NCBI RefSeq assembly: GCF_014982975.1
Contig: NZ_JADCKL010000009.1
Coordinates: 36,166 to 100,165, forward strand
Length of the DNA: 64,000 nucleotides
From: Claveliimonas monacensis
GTDB lineage: Bacteria > Bacillota > Clostridia > Lachnospirales > Lachnospiraceae
Direction of reading: 5' to 3'
The position numbers and the translations under genes are program-made. Positions 51,242-58,694 of the stretch are shown one piece after another. Below the pieces are notes generated by a model. That model worked only from the letters and a program-made list of their open reading frames with translations, was not told the origin of the DNA and made no database searches. Each line of letters begins with the position of its first letter. Positions within the stretch are counted from its first letter, which is position 1.

Positions 51242-52384
51242 ATGGGGACAGAGGAGAGAAAGGTGAGAGAAATACGGGACGAGAAGAGAAACAATGTTTG
51301 CGGGACAGCTGTGAGACGGGCTGTGGCGGGCATTGTCCTTTTCGCTGCGGCGTTTCTTCTTCTGTTTGCCGCCTCAGTATCCGGAGAGTTTGCCCAGTGG
51401 TACACGCTTCACGTCTACTCCTTTTTTGTGGCTACACTGGGTCGTTTTTTTGGCATATTCGCCTTCTCTGCGTCTGAGTTTATGCTGTATGTGCTGATCG
51501 CCTTTCTTGTGTGGCAGATCATAAAGACTGTGTACAGATGCCGGCGGGGAAAGAATGTGAGAGAGCCCCTGGCAGCCTTTTTCTCAGGGATCTTTCTGGC
51601 GGCCGGGATCTTATTCTTTCTCTATGCCGCCTTCTGCGGCGTGAACTATCACAGGAGCTCCTTCGCGCAGGAGACGGGGCTTACGTGGGAGGGGGCCACG
51701 GTGGAGGAACTGGAGGCAGTCTGTGAGGAGCTGACATCGGCGGTGAACCGGACAGGGCAGCAGGTAAAGCGGGATGAAAACGGGATCATGGTGCTGACAG
51801 AGGATGTGTCTGTCCACGCTGTGCGGGCAATGGAAAAGCTGGCACTGGAATACCCCTGCCTGGAGGGCTGCTATCCGCAGCCCAATGGCCTGGAATTTTC
51901 CTGGATCCTGTCCGTCCAGCAGCTGACAGGGATTTACTCGCCCTTTACGATAGAGGCAAATTACAATACGGATATGGTTGCCTATAACATTCCTTTTACA
52001 GCCTGTCATGAGCTGGCTCACCTGCGAGGATTCATGCAGGAGCAGGAAGCGAATTTTATAGGATATCTGGCCAGCACCCGGGCAGACAGCCTGGAGTTTA
52101 ACTACAGCGGCTATATGCTGGGGTGGATCTACTGTACAAATGCGCTCTATGATGTGGATCCGGATGCCTACGAGGAAGTGCGAAGTGAGCTGTCGGAGGA
52201 AGCGGAGGCGGACCTGGAAGCCAACAGCAGGTTCTGGGCGAAGTATGACACGCCGGTGGCCGAGGTGTCGGACCAGATCAACGACAGTTATCTGAAGGCC
52301 AACGGGCAGGAGGACGGAGTAGCCAGCTATGACCGGATGGTGGAGATGATCCTTACATATTACAGAGAAGAAGGACATTTATAA
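51242..52384 (+). CDS. DUF3810 membrane protein with zinc-protease motif
   Basis: The 380-residue protein has three membrane helices in its first 140 residues and an extracellular or lumenal C-terminal domain with the metalloprotease motif ACHELAHLRGFMQEQEANF (HExxH with a downstream Glu). It matches the DUF3810 family, for which no substrate is known. A TATAAT at 51193-51198 may be its promoter. The two reductase-like genes follow after 21 nt, so co-transcription is possible, but a functional link is unproven. Confidence 0.82.
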   Translation: MGTEERKVREIRDEKRNNVCGTAVRRAVAGIVLFAAAFLLLFAASVSGEFAQWYTLHVYSFFVATLGRFFGIFAFSASEFMLYVLIAFLVWQIIKTVYRCRRGKNVREPLAAFFSGIFLAAGILFFLYAAFCGVNYHRSSFAQETGLTWEGATVEELEAVCEELTSAVNRTGQQVKRDENGIMVLTEDVSVHAVRAMEKLALEYPCLEGCYPQPNGLEFSWILSVQQLTGIYSPFTIEANYNTDMVAYNIPFTACHELAHLRGFMQEQEANFIGYLASTRADSLEFNYSGYMLGWIYCTNALYDVDPDAYEEVRSELSEEAEADLEANSRFWAKYDTPVAEVSDQINDSYLKANGQEDGVASYDRMVEMILTYYREEGHL

Positions 52385-52405
52385 AAAATACGGGAGGGAT
52401 GACAG

Positions 52406-53161
52406 ATGGAGACAGGAACAAGACTTACCGTGAGGGCCTACCACATATCCTCGTTGGAATACGGGGAAGAAAACCGGGTCACACTGGACGGGCATATGAC
52501 AGTGTGTCCGTCTGTGGCGGAAAAGATCCGGGAGAAGGAACCGCTGATCAAGGACATTTCGATCCGGATCATCCGGCCCGACGAGCATGACCAGCACACC
52601 AACACGGTGATGGACGTTATCCCTCTCTCCACGAAAGTGCTTGGAAAGGTGGGAGAGGGGATTACCCACACGTTGACGGGGGTGTATGTGATCCTGACAG
52701 GGGTGGATGAGGCCGGCCGGCAGGTGTGCAATTTTGGCGCCAGCGATGGGATCCTGCGGGACAAGATCGCGTGGGGCAGGCCCGGGACTCCCCTGGAGAG
52801 CGACCTTTTGATCTCCTTTGACGTGGTGCTGCGGGAGGGGACCTGGGCGGACCGGCCCGGTCCGGAGGCGATCCACAGAGCCTGCGATGTGTTCTGCCAG
52901 ATCTTCCGGGAACAGATGAAGAAATTCAACGGGTACAAGTGCACGGAAAAGCACGTGTTCCAGGAGACCTATGAGCCGGGCCGCAAGGATGTGGTGATCG
53001 TCAAGGAAGTCTCCGGGCAGGGGGCTGTGTACGACACGAGGCTGTTTGGAAATGAGCCCTGCGGCTACGAGGGCGGACGCTCTGTCATTGATATGGGATG
53101 GATGCCGGTGGTGGTGACGCCCAACGAATTCCGTGACGGCATTATGCACGCAATGGACTAG
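52406..53161 (+). CDS. prdD: PrdD-like protein, related to D-proline reductase PrdA
   Basis: The 251-residue protein matches PrdD of the D-proline reductase cluster and the GrdE/PrdA C-terminal domain: PLIKDISIRIIRPDEHDQHTNT, DVIPLSTKVLGKVGEGITHTLTGVYVILTGVDEAG, then RPGPEAIHRACDVFCQ and GGRSVIDMG near the end. A threonine-valine-cysteine (T32-V33-C34) lies where PrdA-type proproteins are cleaved to make a pyruvoyl-bearing subunit; the part after C34 would be about 23 kDa, like the small PrdA subunit. Whether cleavage happens here is inference. The catalytic selenoprotein PrdB, PrdA and the electron carrier PrdC are absent from the window. Confidence 0.75.
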   Translation: METGTRLTVRAYHISSLEYGEENRVTLDGHMTVCPSVAEKIREKEPLIKDISIRIIRPDEHDQHTNTVMDVIPLSTKVLGKVGEGITHTLTGVYVILTGVDEAGRQVCNFGASDGILRDKIAWGRPGTPLESDLLISFDVVLREGTWADRPGPEAIHRACDVFCQIFREQMKKFNGYKCTEKHVFQETYEPGRKDVVIVKEVSGQGAVYDTRLFGNEPCGYEGGRSVIDMGWMPVVVTPNEFRDGIMHAMD

Positions 53162-53193
53162 GCGGGAGACCCTGGCGGAAAGGAGAGGAGACT

Positions 53194-53682
53194 ATGGGTA
53201 TAGGTACAAGCATGAAAGAGACCACGCTCCACTATTACAGAGATCCTCTGGTGGAGGTGCTGTCGGAGGACAGGGACGTCAACCTGAGGGGGATCGTGAT
53301 TGTAGGATCCCCGGATAAGAACGAAGACAAATATCTTTCGGCGGAGAGAGTGGGTGTCTCACTGGAATGTATGCGGGTGGACGGCGCCATTTTCTCCTGC
53401 AATGGGATCGGGAATAATCATGTGGATTTTGCGCATGCTATTGAGGAGACGGAAAAGCGGGGCGTCCCCACGGCAGTCTTAAGCCAGTGCCCTGCAAAGG
53501 ACTTTGTAGTCCAAAACGACCACCTGGACGGCGTGATCTGCTATTACAAAGCGCTGGACAGGATGGATCAGCCGGGAGATGAGACGAAAATGCTGGCAGA
53601 AAATACTGTGACAGAGACGGACGCCAGAAAAGCGCTTGCGCTTTTAAAACTGAAAATGCGCAAGTGGGAGGAAAAGGGATAA
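53194..53682 (+). CDS. prdE: PrdE-like protein of the D-proline reductase family
   Basis: The 162-residue protein matches PrdE: MGIGTSMKETTLHYYRDPLVEVLSEDRDVNLRGIVIVGSP at the start, then AERVGVSLECMRVDGAIFSCNGIGNNHVDFAHAIEE and a helical end with NTVTETDARKALALLKLKMRKWEEKG. It resembles the PrdB fold without an evident selenocysteine codon (no in-frame TGA). It is 32 nt after prdD with the site AAAGGAGAGGAG. The pair is retained without the rest of the prd operon. Confidence 0.75.
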   Translation: MGIGTSMKETTLHYYRDPLVEVLSEDRDVNLRGIVIVGSPDKNEDKYLSAERVGVSLECMRVDGAIFSCNGIGNNHVDFAHAIEETEKRGVPTAVLSQCPAKDFVVQNDHLDGVICYYKALDRMDQPGDETKMLAENTVTETDARKALALLKLKMRKWEEKG

Positions 53683-53697
53683 AAATAAAAAAATGCC

Positions 53698-53726
53698 TTG
53701 CAATTTACAGCGGAGTGTGATACGAT
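53698..53726 (+). promoter_or_regulatory. Promoter of the tRNA genes
   Basis: TTGCAA (53698-53703) and TACGAT (53721-53726) are 17 bp apart, just after the prdE stop. Confidence 0.6.
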
Positions 53727-53769
53727 ATCTCACGGTCAGCTTGAGAGAGCTGACTGTCTATATCGTATC
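53719..53769 (+). repeat. Two-tier inverted repeat in front of tRNA-Glu
   Basis: GATACGATAT (53719-53728) and ATATCGTATC (53760-53769) are perfect inverse complements; inside, ACGGTCAGCT and AGCTGACTGT pair with one wobble. The hairpin ends 1 nt before the tRNA. It overlaps the -10 box and may be a leader removed in tRNA maturation. Confidence 0.65.
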
Positions 53770-53770
53770 T

Positions 53771-53842
53771 GGCTCCGTGGTCAAGAGGTTAAGACATCGC
53801 CCTTTCACGGCGGTAACACGGGTTCGATTCCCGTCGGAGTCA
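53771..53842 (+). tRNA. tRNA-Glu (anticodon TTC)
   Basis: GGCTCCG pairs with CGGAGTC in the acceptor stem; the D-loop GGTCAAGAGGTTAAGAC, the anticodon arm CGCCCTTTCACGGCG with TTC, and the T-arm ACGGGTTCGATTCCCGT are all complete. CCA is not encoded. Confidence 0.95.
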
Positions 53843-53849
53843 TGTATCA

Positions 53850-53921
53850 GGCGCAGTAGCCAAGTGGTAAGGCACAGGTCTGCAACACCTCGATTCACCG
53901 GTTCAAATCCGGTCTGCGCCT
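53850..53921 (+). tRNA. tRNA-Cys (anticodon GCA)
   Basis: GGCGCAG pairs with CTGCGCC; the anticodon arm AGGTCTGCAACACCT contains GCA; the T-arm ACCGGTTCAAATCCGGT and discriminator T fit tRNA-Cys. CCA is not encoded. It follows tRNA-Glu after 7 nt. Confidence 0.95.
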
Positions 53922-53982
53922 CTCAAATTTAAAGTGCTTCAAACTCTTTGTTTATAAGAGCTTGAAGCACTTTAAATTTGAG
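53922..53982. repeat. Long perfect hairpin after tRNA-Cys
   Basis: The 21-bp arms 53922-53942 (CTCAAATTTAAAGTGCTTCA...) and 53962-53982 are perfect inverse complements, with an inner CTCTT/AAGAG stem. There is no T-tract, but it may still end or process the tRNA transcript, or be a terminus of a mobile segment carrying the HEPN/MNT pair. Confidence 0.75.
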
Positions 53983-54032
53983 AAGAAGTTGTACGATTTT
54001 GTGTCAGGACAGGAAACGGGATACTTACTGCT

Positions 54033-54434
54033 TTACAATATTTCTTTTTTCTGTAGATAGTTGGTAATAAATTCATGAAATGTTTGAGCTTTTTGAACTT
54101 GTTCCTCAGCATCCTGGCGGGAAGCAACGAAAAAATCTTCGTAGTCAGCATGTTCACGCATTTCAGAAGATGTTCGGATGATCTTCGATGCTTCTTTAGA
54201 GAAATCGCCTGTCTTAACATGGTATTGATTAAAATGGGCAATGACACCGCTATGCTTGCTGCTGTCAAATTCATCCAGGACATTTACTGCGCGCATACCG
54301 TGAAAAATAGAATAATAGGATCGGTTAAGAGCAAGCTTATATTTACCGGTTTCCAACATTGCTTTTGCGTTTTCTAGTTCTTCAGAGGATCTTTCATACC
54401 GGTATCTTGATAAATCTTTTATGCTGCCGGCCAT
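54033..54434 (-). CDS. HEPN-domain toxin of a HEPN/MNT pair
   Basis: The 133-residue all-helical protein has the HEPN pattern with the RNase-type R-x6-H motif in NRSYYSIFHGMRAVN (about residues 38-52). HEPN partners of MNT proteins are RNases that are silenced by AMPylation by the antitoxin. It overlaps the antitoxin gene by 16 nt and is translated after it. Both genes are more A/T-rich than neighbours, and they lie next to tRNA genes, which suggests transfer. Confidence 0.85.
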   Translation of the reverse strand: MAGSIKDLSRYRYERSSEELENAKAMLETGKYKLALNRSYYSIFHGMRAVNVLDEFDSSKHSGVIAHFNQYHVKTGDFSKEASKIIRTSSEMREHADYEDFFVASRQDAEEQVQKAQTFHEFITNYLQKKEIL

Positions 54435-54748
54435 AATACAATCCCTTCCTTTTTCACGTTTTTATAAAATGGCATTACATTTTCCCACTCTGCAAATTTA
54501 TCATGATCAATAAGGAGCACGGAAAGGACTTTGTCATATTCTAATTCCAAGTCTACGACAAGATCTGTCATCTGTTCGTGCATCTCTTTGGTATATGATC
54601 TGACCAGGACAGCGATGTCAATATCTGATTCTTCTGTCTGAGTTCCTCTTGCCACAGAGCCATAGAGGATGATACTTGTAATTGAATCCTGAAAAATACG
54701 GACAAGTCCGGGGATTAATTTTTTCAGCAGATTTGTGTAATTTTCCAT
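54419..54748 (-). CDS. MNT-type nucleotidyltransferase antitoxin
   Basis: The 109-residue minimal nucleotidyltransferase has the motif GSVARGTQTEESDIDI (G-S-x10-D-x-D), here in full, near residues 31-46. In characterised pairs it transfers AMP to a tyrosine of the HEPN toxin. The first gene of the pair, with a site AAAGGAGG upstream of the ATG at 54748. It could also act alone as a substrate-modifying enzyme, but the pair arrangement favours toxin-antitoxin. Confidence 0.87.
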   Translation of the reverse strand: MENYTNLLKKLIPGLVRIFQDSITSIILYGSVARGTQTEESDIDIAVLVRSYTKEMHEQMTDLVVDLELEYDKVLSVLLIDHDKFAEWENVMPFYKNVKKEGIVLWPAA

Positions 54749-54854
54749 GGTGTGCCTCCTTTCTCCTGTTTGAAGTTATTGTACCTTATTTTAAGGACGA
54801 AATCAATCAAGTGAGAAAAGTTGAAGGAGCGGCATACAGAATTCAGGCGGAGAA

Positions 54855-56198
54855 TTATGCTATCAGTTTCTTCTGCGTCCATTTTCCGCGGAAATAGCAG
54901 ATGGCTCCGGCTGCGGATACAAGGATCCATGTGAGACCCTCGGCCAGCCAGATTCCCCACTGTCCGATAAAGGGAATGGAGGTGAGAAGGAAGGCGCACC
55001 CCATTCTGCCAACGACTTCCAGGATTCCGCTGACAAGGGCGAACCCTGCGTTCCCGGCTCCGTTCAGAATGCCGCGGAAGACGTAGAGGAGTCCCCAGAA
55101 GACAAAAAACAGACTGATCAGCTTCAGGGCCTGGGCACCGGTCTCAATGACCTGCCGGTCGGTCACAAACCATCCCATGAACATGTGACCACACAGGTAC
55201 ATGACAAGGACCATGAGGAGCGAAAATCCTACAGTGATCTGAATGCAGCACCGGGTGCCGGCGCGGACCCTGTCTGTGTTCCCTGCTCCCAGGTTCTGGG
55301 CTGTGTAGTTGGACAGGGCCGTGTTGGCGGCTATGTAGATCTGATTTACCAGATTTTCAATGCGGTTGGTGGCAGTGAAGACAGCCATGATCATGGTGCC
55401 GAAGGAGTTGATGACACTCTGGAGCATGACGCAGGAGAAGGCAATCATGGCGTTCTGCAGCGCCAGGGGGAGTCCGATGTGCATCATCCGCCGTATCAGG
55501 CCTGTATCCGGACGGAATTCCTCTTTTTTAATATGAAAATACGGGTTTGTCTTCAGGGAGAAGACAAGGCAGGCGCAGGCGGAGGAGAACTGGGCAATGG
55601 CCGTCGCCAGGGCGGCGCCTGCAACACCCATGTGGAATACCGTGACAAAGAGCAGGTCCAGCCCCACATTTAAAAGAGCGGCCAGAGCCAGAAAGATCAG
55701 AGGCGTCCGGCTGTCTCCCAGCGCTCTGAGGATGGAGGAGATGCCGTTGTAAAAGGCGACGGCCACGATCCCTCCGCTGGTGATCTGGAAATAGACGGCA
55801 GCATCCTGCATGATCTCCTCCGGTGTGCCAAGGAAGGTGAGAATTGGTCTGGCAAGCGTAAGGCCGATCAGTGTCAGCAAAATAGAAGCTGCCAGCAGGA
55901 TGTACACAGAGCAGGCAATGCCTTTGCGCACTGTGCTGCCGTCACCAGCGCCGAAATACTGGGAGATCACGATCCCGATTCCGGCAGAAAGCCCGAGAAA
56001 AAGAGAAAACAGCAAATAGATAACAGAGGAGCAGGCGCCGATGGAAGCAAGGGCGTCCGCGCCGACAAATTTCCCCACGATAATGGAGTCCGCCATGGTG
56101 TAAAACTGCTGGAACAGACTTCCGATAAGAAGGGGAATAGAAAAAGACAGAAGAAGCTTGAACGGAGATCCTTTTGTCATATCCTGCATAAAGTTCAT
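54855..56198 (-). CDS. MATE family efflux transporter 1
   Basis: The 447-residue protein has twelve predicted helices in two six-helix halves: FMQDMTKGSPFKLLLSFSIPLLIGSLFQQFYTMADSIIVGKFVGADALASIG at the N-terminus is typical of MATE exporters (DinF/NorM group) driven by Na+ or H+. The substrate is unknown. It is divergent to the PocR-AraC regulator with an A/T-rich gap of 177 nt containing several TATAAT-like boxes. Confidence 0.9.
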   Translation of the reverse strand: MNFMQDMTKGSPFKLLLSFSIPLLIGSLFQQFYTMADSIIVGKFVGADALASIGACSSVIYLLFSLFLGLSAGIGIVISQYFGAGDGSTVRKGIACSVYILLAASILLTLIGLTLARPILTFLGTPEEIMQDAAVYFQITSGGIVAVAFYNGISSILRALGDSRTPLIFLALAALLNVGLDLLFVTVFHMGVAGAALATAIAQFSSACACLVFSLKTNPYFHIKKEEFRPDTGLIRRMMHIGLPLALQNAMIAFSCVMLQSVINSFGTMIMAVFTATNRIENLVNQIYIAANTALSNYTAQNLGAGNTDRVRAGTRCCIQITVGFSLLMVLVMYLCGHMFMGWFVTDRQVIETGAQALKLISLFFVFWGLLYVFRGILNGAGNAGFALVSGILEVVGRMGCAFLLTSIPFIGQWGIWLAEGLTWILVSAAGAICYFRGKWTQKKLIA

Positions 56199-56375
56199 AG
56201 TAGATCATATCCTTTCCACGTGTTTTAAAAATATAAGTCCATTTGGATATTCCGCAAAAAATATATTATATGGAAGATAAAGGGAAAACAATGTATAATA
56301 TGTTTATGATTAGCACAATCGGACACATATGTCAGAAGATACTATTCATGTCCGGGAAGAGCAGGGGGAAGAAAT

Positions 56376-57221
56376 ATGTCAGAGATCATTTCGCTGGAAG
56401 ATATTTTAAAGCAGCTGTATGCCATATCGGGCATCCTCATCGACGTGTATGACCTGGAGGGGCATTCTGTTGCCAGGTATCCGGATACAGGCGCCTATTT
56501 TTGCAGCCTGGTGACCAGGAACTCCCAGGGATGTGAACGCTGCGGCCGGGACAACAGAGAGGCTTTTGCAACGGTGCGGGAGGAGCACAAAGTACATATT
56601 TACCGGTGCCATATGGGGCTGTATGAGGCAGTGTTCCCCCTCTACCACTACGGGCGCCTGGCAGGGTATATGATGACCGGGCAGATGCTGGAAAAGCGGG
56701 AGGGAGCCGCGGAAGAGGTGATGCAGAAAGCCAGGCAGATGAACCTGGGGAGCGAGGAGGAGATAGCGGAGGGGGTGAAAAAGCTGGTGCGCATCGATCT
56801 GGAAGAGATCGGGGCTTTTGTGACCATGTGCAGGGTCTGTGCGGACTATATAGCCAACCATCATCAGTTCCCGGTCACTGCCACTGGAACGGCCAAAGAG
56901 ATCATCCGCTATCTGGAAGAGCATTACAGGGAGGACATTACTCTGGAAGGGCTGTGCCGCTGGTTCGGGTACAGCAAGACAAGGCTGAACCAGCTGTTCC
57001 GCGAGTACACAGGCACCTCTGTGTACCGCTATCTCATGGGTGTGCGACTTACCAATGCATGCAGAAGCCTGAGAAATTCGGAAAAGTCCATCTATTCAGT
57101 TGCTTTGGAGAACGGATTTTCCAATCAGAATTATTTCTCCCGGCAGTTTAAAAAATATATCGGATGTACGCCCGGGGAATACAGAAGAAACCAGGAGAGG
57201 GAAGGCGGTCAGAAGGCATGA
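56376..57221 (+). CDS. PocR-domain AraC-family regulator
   Basis: The 281-residue regulator has an N-terminal PocR ligand-sensing domain (residues 1-160; DVYDLEGHSVARYPDTGAYFCSLVTRNSQGCERCGRDN with a cysteine cluster, then YRCHMGLYEAVFPLYHYGRLAGYMMTGQML). A C-terminal double helix-turn-helix follows (ITLEGLCRWFGYSKTRLNQLFREYTG and IYSVALENGFSNQNYFSRQFKKYIG). PocR domains bind small metabolites such as diols. It overlaps the second MATE gene (ATGA) and is divergent to the first, so it probably controls one or both exporters. Confidence 0.9.
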   Translation: MSEIISLEDILKQLYAISGILIDVYDLEGHSVARYPDTGAYFCSLVTRNSQGCERCGRDNREAFATVREEHKVHIYRCHMGLYEAVFPLYHYGRLAGYMMTGQMLEKREGAAEEVMQKARQMNLGSEEEIAEGVKKLVRIDLEEIGAFVTMCRVCADYIANHHQFPVTATGTAKEIIRYLEEHYREDITLEGLCRWFGYSKTRLNQLFREYTGTSVYRYLMGVRLTNACRSLRNSEKSIYSVALENGFSNQNYFSRQFKKYIGCTPGEYRRNQEREGGQKA

Positions 57222-58564
57222 AAACAGAAAAAGGATTCTACAGAAATTTCTTTTCCATCTATATCATGCTGGTGCTCCAGAATGTGGTGACCATCAGTGT
57301 CAATCTGGCGGACAATGTGATGCTGGGAGGGTACAGTGAGGCCGCCCTCTCCGGCGTGGCGGCTGTGAACCAGATCCAGTTTGTCTATCAGCAGCTCCTT
57401 CTGGCTCTGGGGGACGGGCTTGTAATCTTCTGCAGCCAGTACTGGGGAAAACGGCAGACAGAGCCCATGCGGAAGATCTCCTCGGTGGCCATGCGGGCGG
57501 GACTGTTTATAGCAGTCGTTCTTTTTGCGGCGGTCAGCCTCTTTCCGCAGAGAGCGGTGGGGCTCTTTACCACGGAAGAGTCCATCATACGGGAGGGGGC
57601 AGCCTATCTGGGGATCGTAAAATACACCTACGTCTTCTTCGCGGTGACTATCATCCTGCTGGCCACGCTGCGGAGCGTGGAGACGGTAAAGATCGCCTTC
57701 TGGCTGTCGGTCATGGCGTTCTGCGTCAATTGCTGTATCAATTATGTGCTGATCTACGGGAGATTCGGAGTGCCCGAGCTGGGGGCAAAAGGAGCGGCCA
57801 TAGGGACGCTGGCGGCCAGGATCGCGGAGTGCGCTGTGCTCCTTGTCTATATAGCGAAAAAAGAAAAAAAGCTGCATTTGCAGCTGAAAGATTATTTCCG
57901 GGCGGACCGCCTGATGGCGGGAGACTATTTCCGGGTGTGCCTGCCCATGCTGGTGGTGCAGGGACTGTGGGGGCTCAACACAGCTCTGCAGACAGTCATA
58001 TTGGGGCACATGAGCGCTGCTGCCATTGCGGCAAACAGCGCGGCGTCCACCCTGTTCCTGCTGGTGAAATCCATGTCTGTGGGGGCTTCCTCCACCGCGT
58101 CGGTCATTGTGGGAAAGACTATCGGGACGGGCAACATCCCTCTTGTGAAGCATTACTCCTCCATCATGCAGAGGATGTTCGTGGTGATCGGCCTTGTGTC
58201 CGGTCTGCTCCTCTTTCTGATCCGCATCCCCGTTATGACGCTCTATGACCTGTCCCCGGAGGCGATGGAGATGATGAATACGTTCCTCATCATCCTGAGC
58301 GTGGTCTGTGTGGGTATGTCCTACCAGATGCCCACCAACAACGGCATCATCCGTGGCGGCGGCAATGCCATGTTCGTAGTGAAGATGGACCTGGTCAGCA
58401 TCTGGATGATCGTCATCCCCCTGTCCTTTGCTATGGCTTTTGTGGTGAAGGCTTCTCCGGCGGTGGTGGTGTGCTGCCTCAACGCAGACCAGATATTTAA
58501 ATGCGTGCCTGCCTTTCTGGAGTCCCACTACGGGAACTGGATACGGAAGCTTACGAGAGAGTAA
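57218..58564 (+). CDS. MATE family efflux transporter 2
   Basis: The 448-residue twelve-helix exporter begins GFYRNFFSIYIMLVLQNVVTISVNLADNVMLGGYSEAALSGVAAVNQIQF, in a MATE subgroup different from transporter 1. Start 57218 overlaps the regulator's stop by 4 nt, so the two are translationally coupled. Substrate unknown. Confidence 0.9.
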   Translation: MKTEKGFYRNFFSIYIMLVLQNVVTISVNLADNVMLGGYSEAALSGVAAVNQIQFVYQQLLLALGDGLVIFCSQYWGKRQTEPMRKISSVAMRAGLFIAVVLFAAVSLFPQRAVGLFTTEESIIREGAAYLGIVKYTYVFFAVTIILLATLRSVETVKIAFWLSVMAFCVNCCINYVLIYGRFGVPELGAKGAAIGTLAARIAECAVLLVYIAKKEKKLHLQLKDYFRADRLMAGDYFRVCLPMLVVQGLWGLNTALQTVILGHMSAAAIAANSAASTLFLLVKSMSVGASSTASVIVGKTIGTGNIPLVKHYSSIMQRMFVVIGLVSGLLLFLIRIPVMTLYDLSPEAMEMMNTFLIILSVVCVGMSYQMPTNNGIIRGGGNAMFVVKMDLVSIWMIVIPLSFAMAFVVKASPAVVVCCLNADQIFKCVPAFLESHYGNWIRKLTRE

Positions 58565-58620
58565 ACCCGCAGGACATATTGATGAAAACGATAAGTGGGA
58601 TCATACATGTGAAAAAACGA

Positions 58621-58650
58621 TTAGACGCCCAATTCCCTGCTTGCTATACT
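58621..58650 (+). promoter_or_regulatory. Promoter of the second ABC importer operon
   Basis: TTAGAC (58621-58626) and TATACT (58645-58650) are 18 bp apart; the site TAGGAGG and ATG 58695 follow about 40 bp later. Confidence 0.6.
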
Positions 58651-58694
58651 TTCTTTGATACCAGAGAAAAAGGTATGGTAGGAGGTATACAATT

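Noticed and set aside
53771..53921. Attachment-site duplication of the tRNA 3' ends
   Set aside because: No second copy of the tRNA-Glu or tRNA-Cys 3' end was noticed elsewhere in the window.
58575..58600. Catabolite-responsive element upstream of importer 2
   Set aside because: TGAAAACGATAAGT resembles the left half of a cre site, but the right half lacks the conserved CA end.
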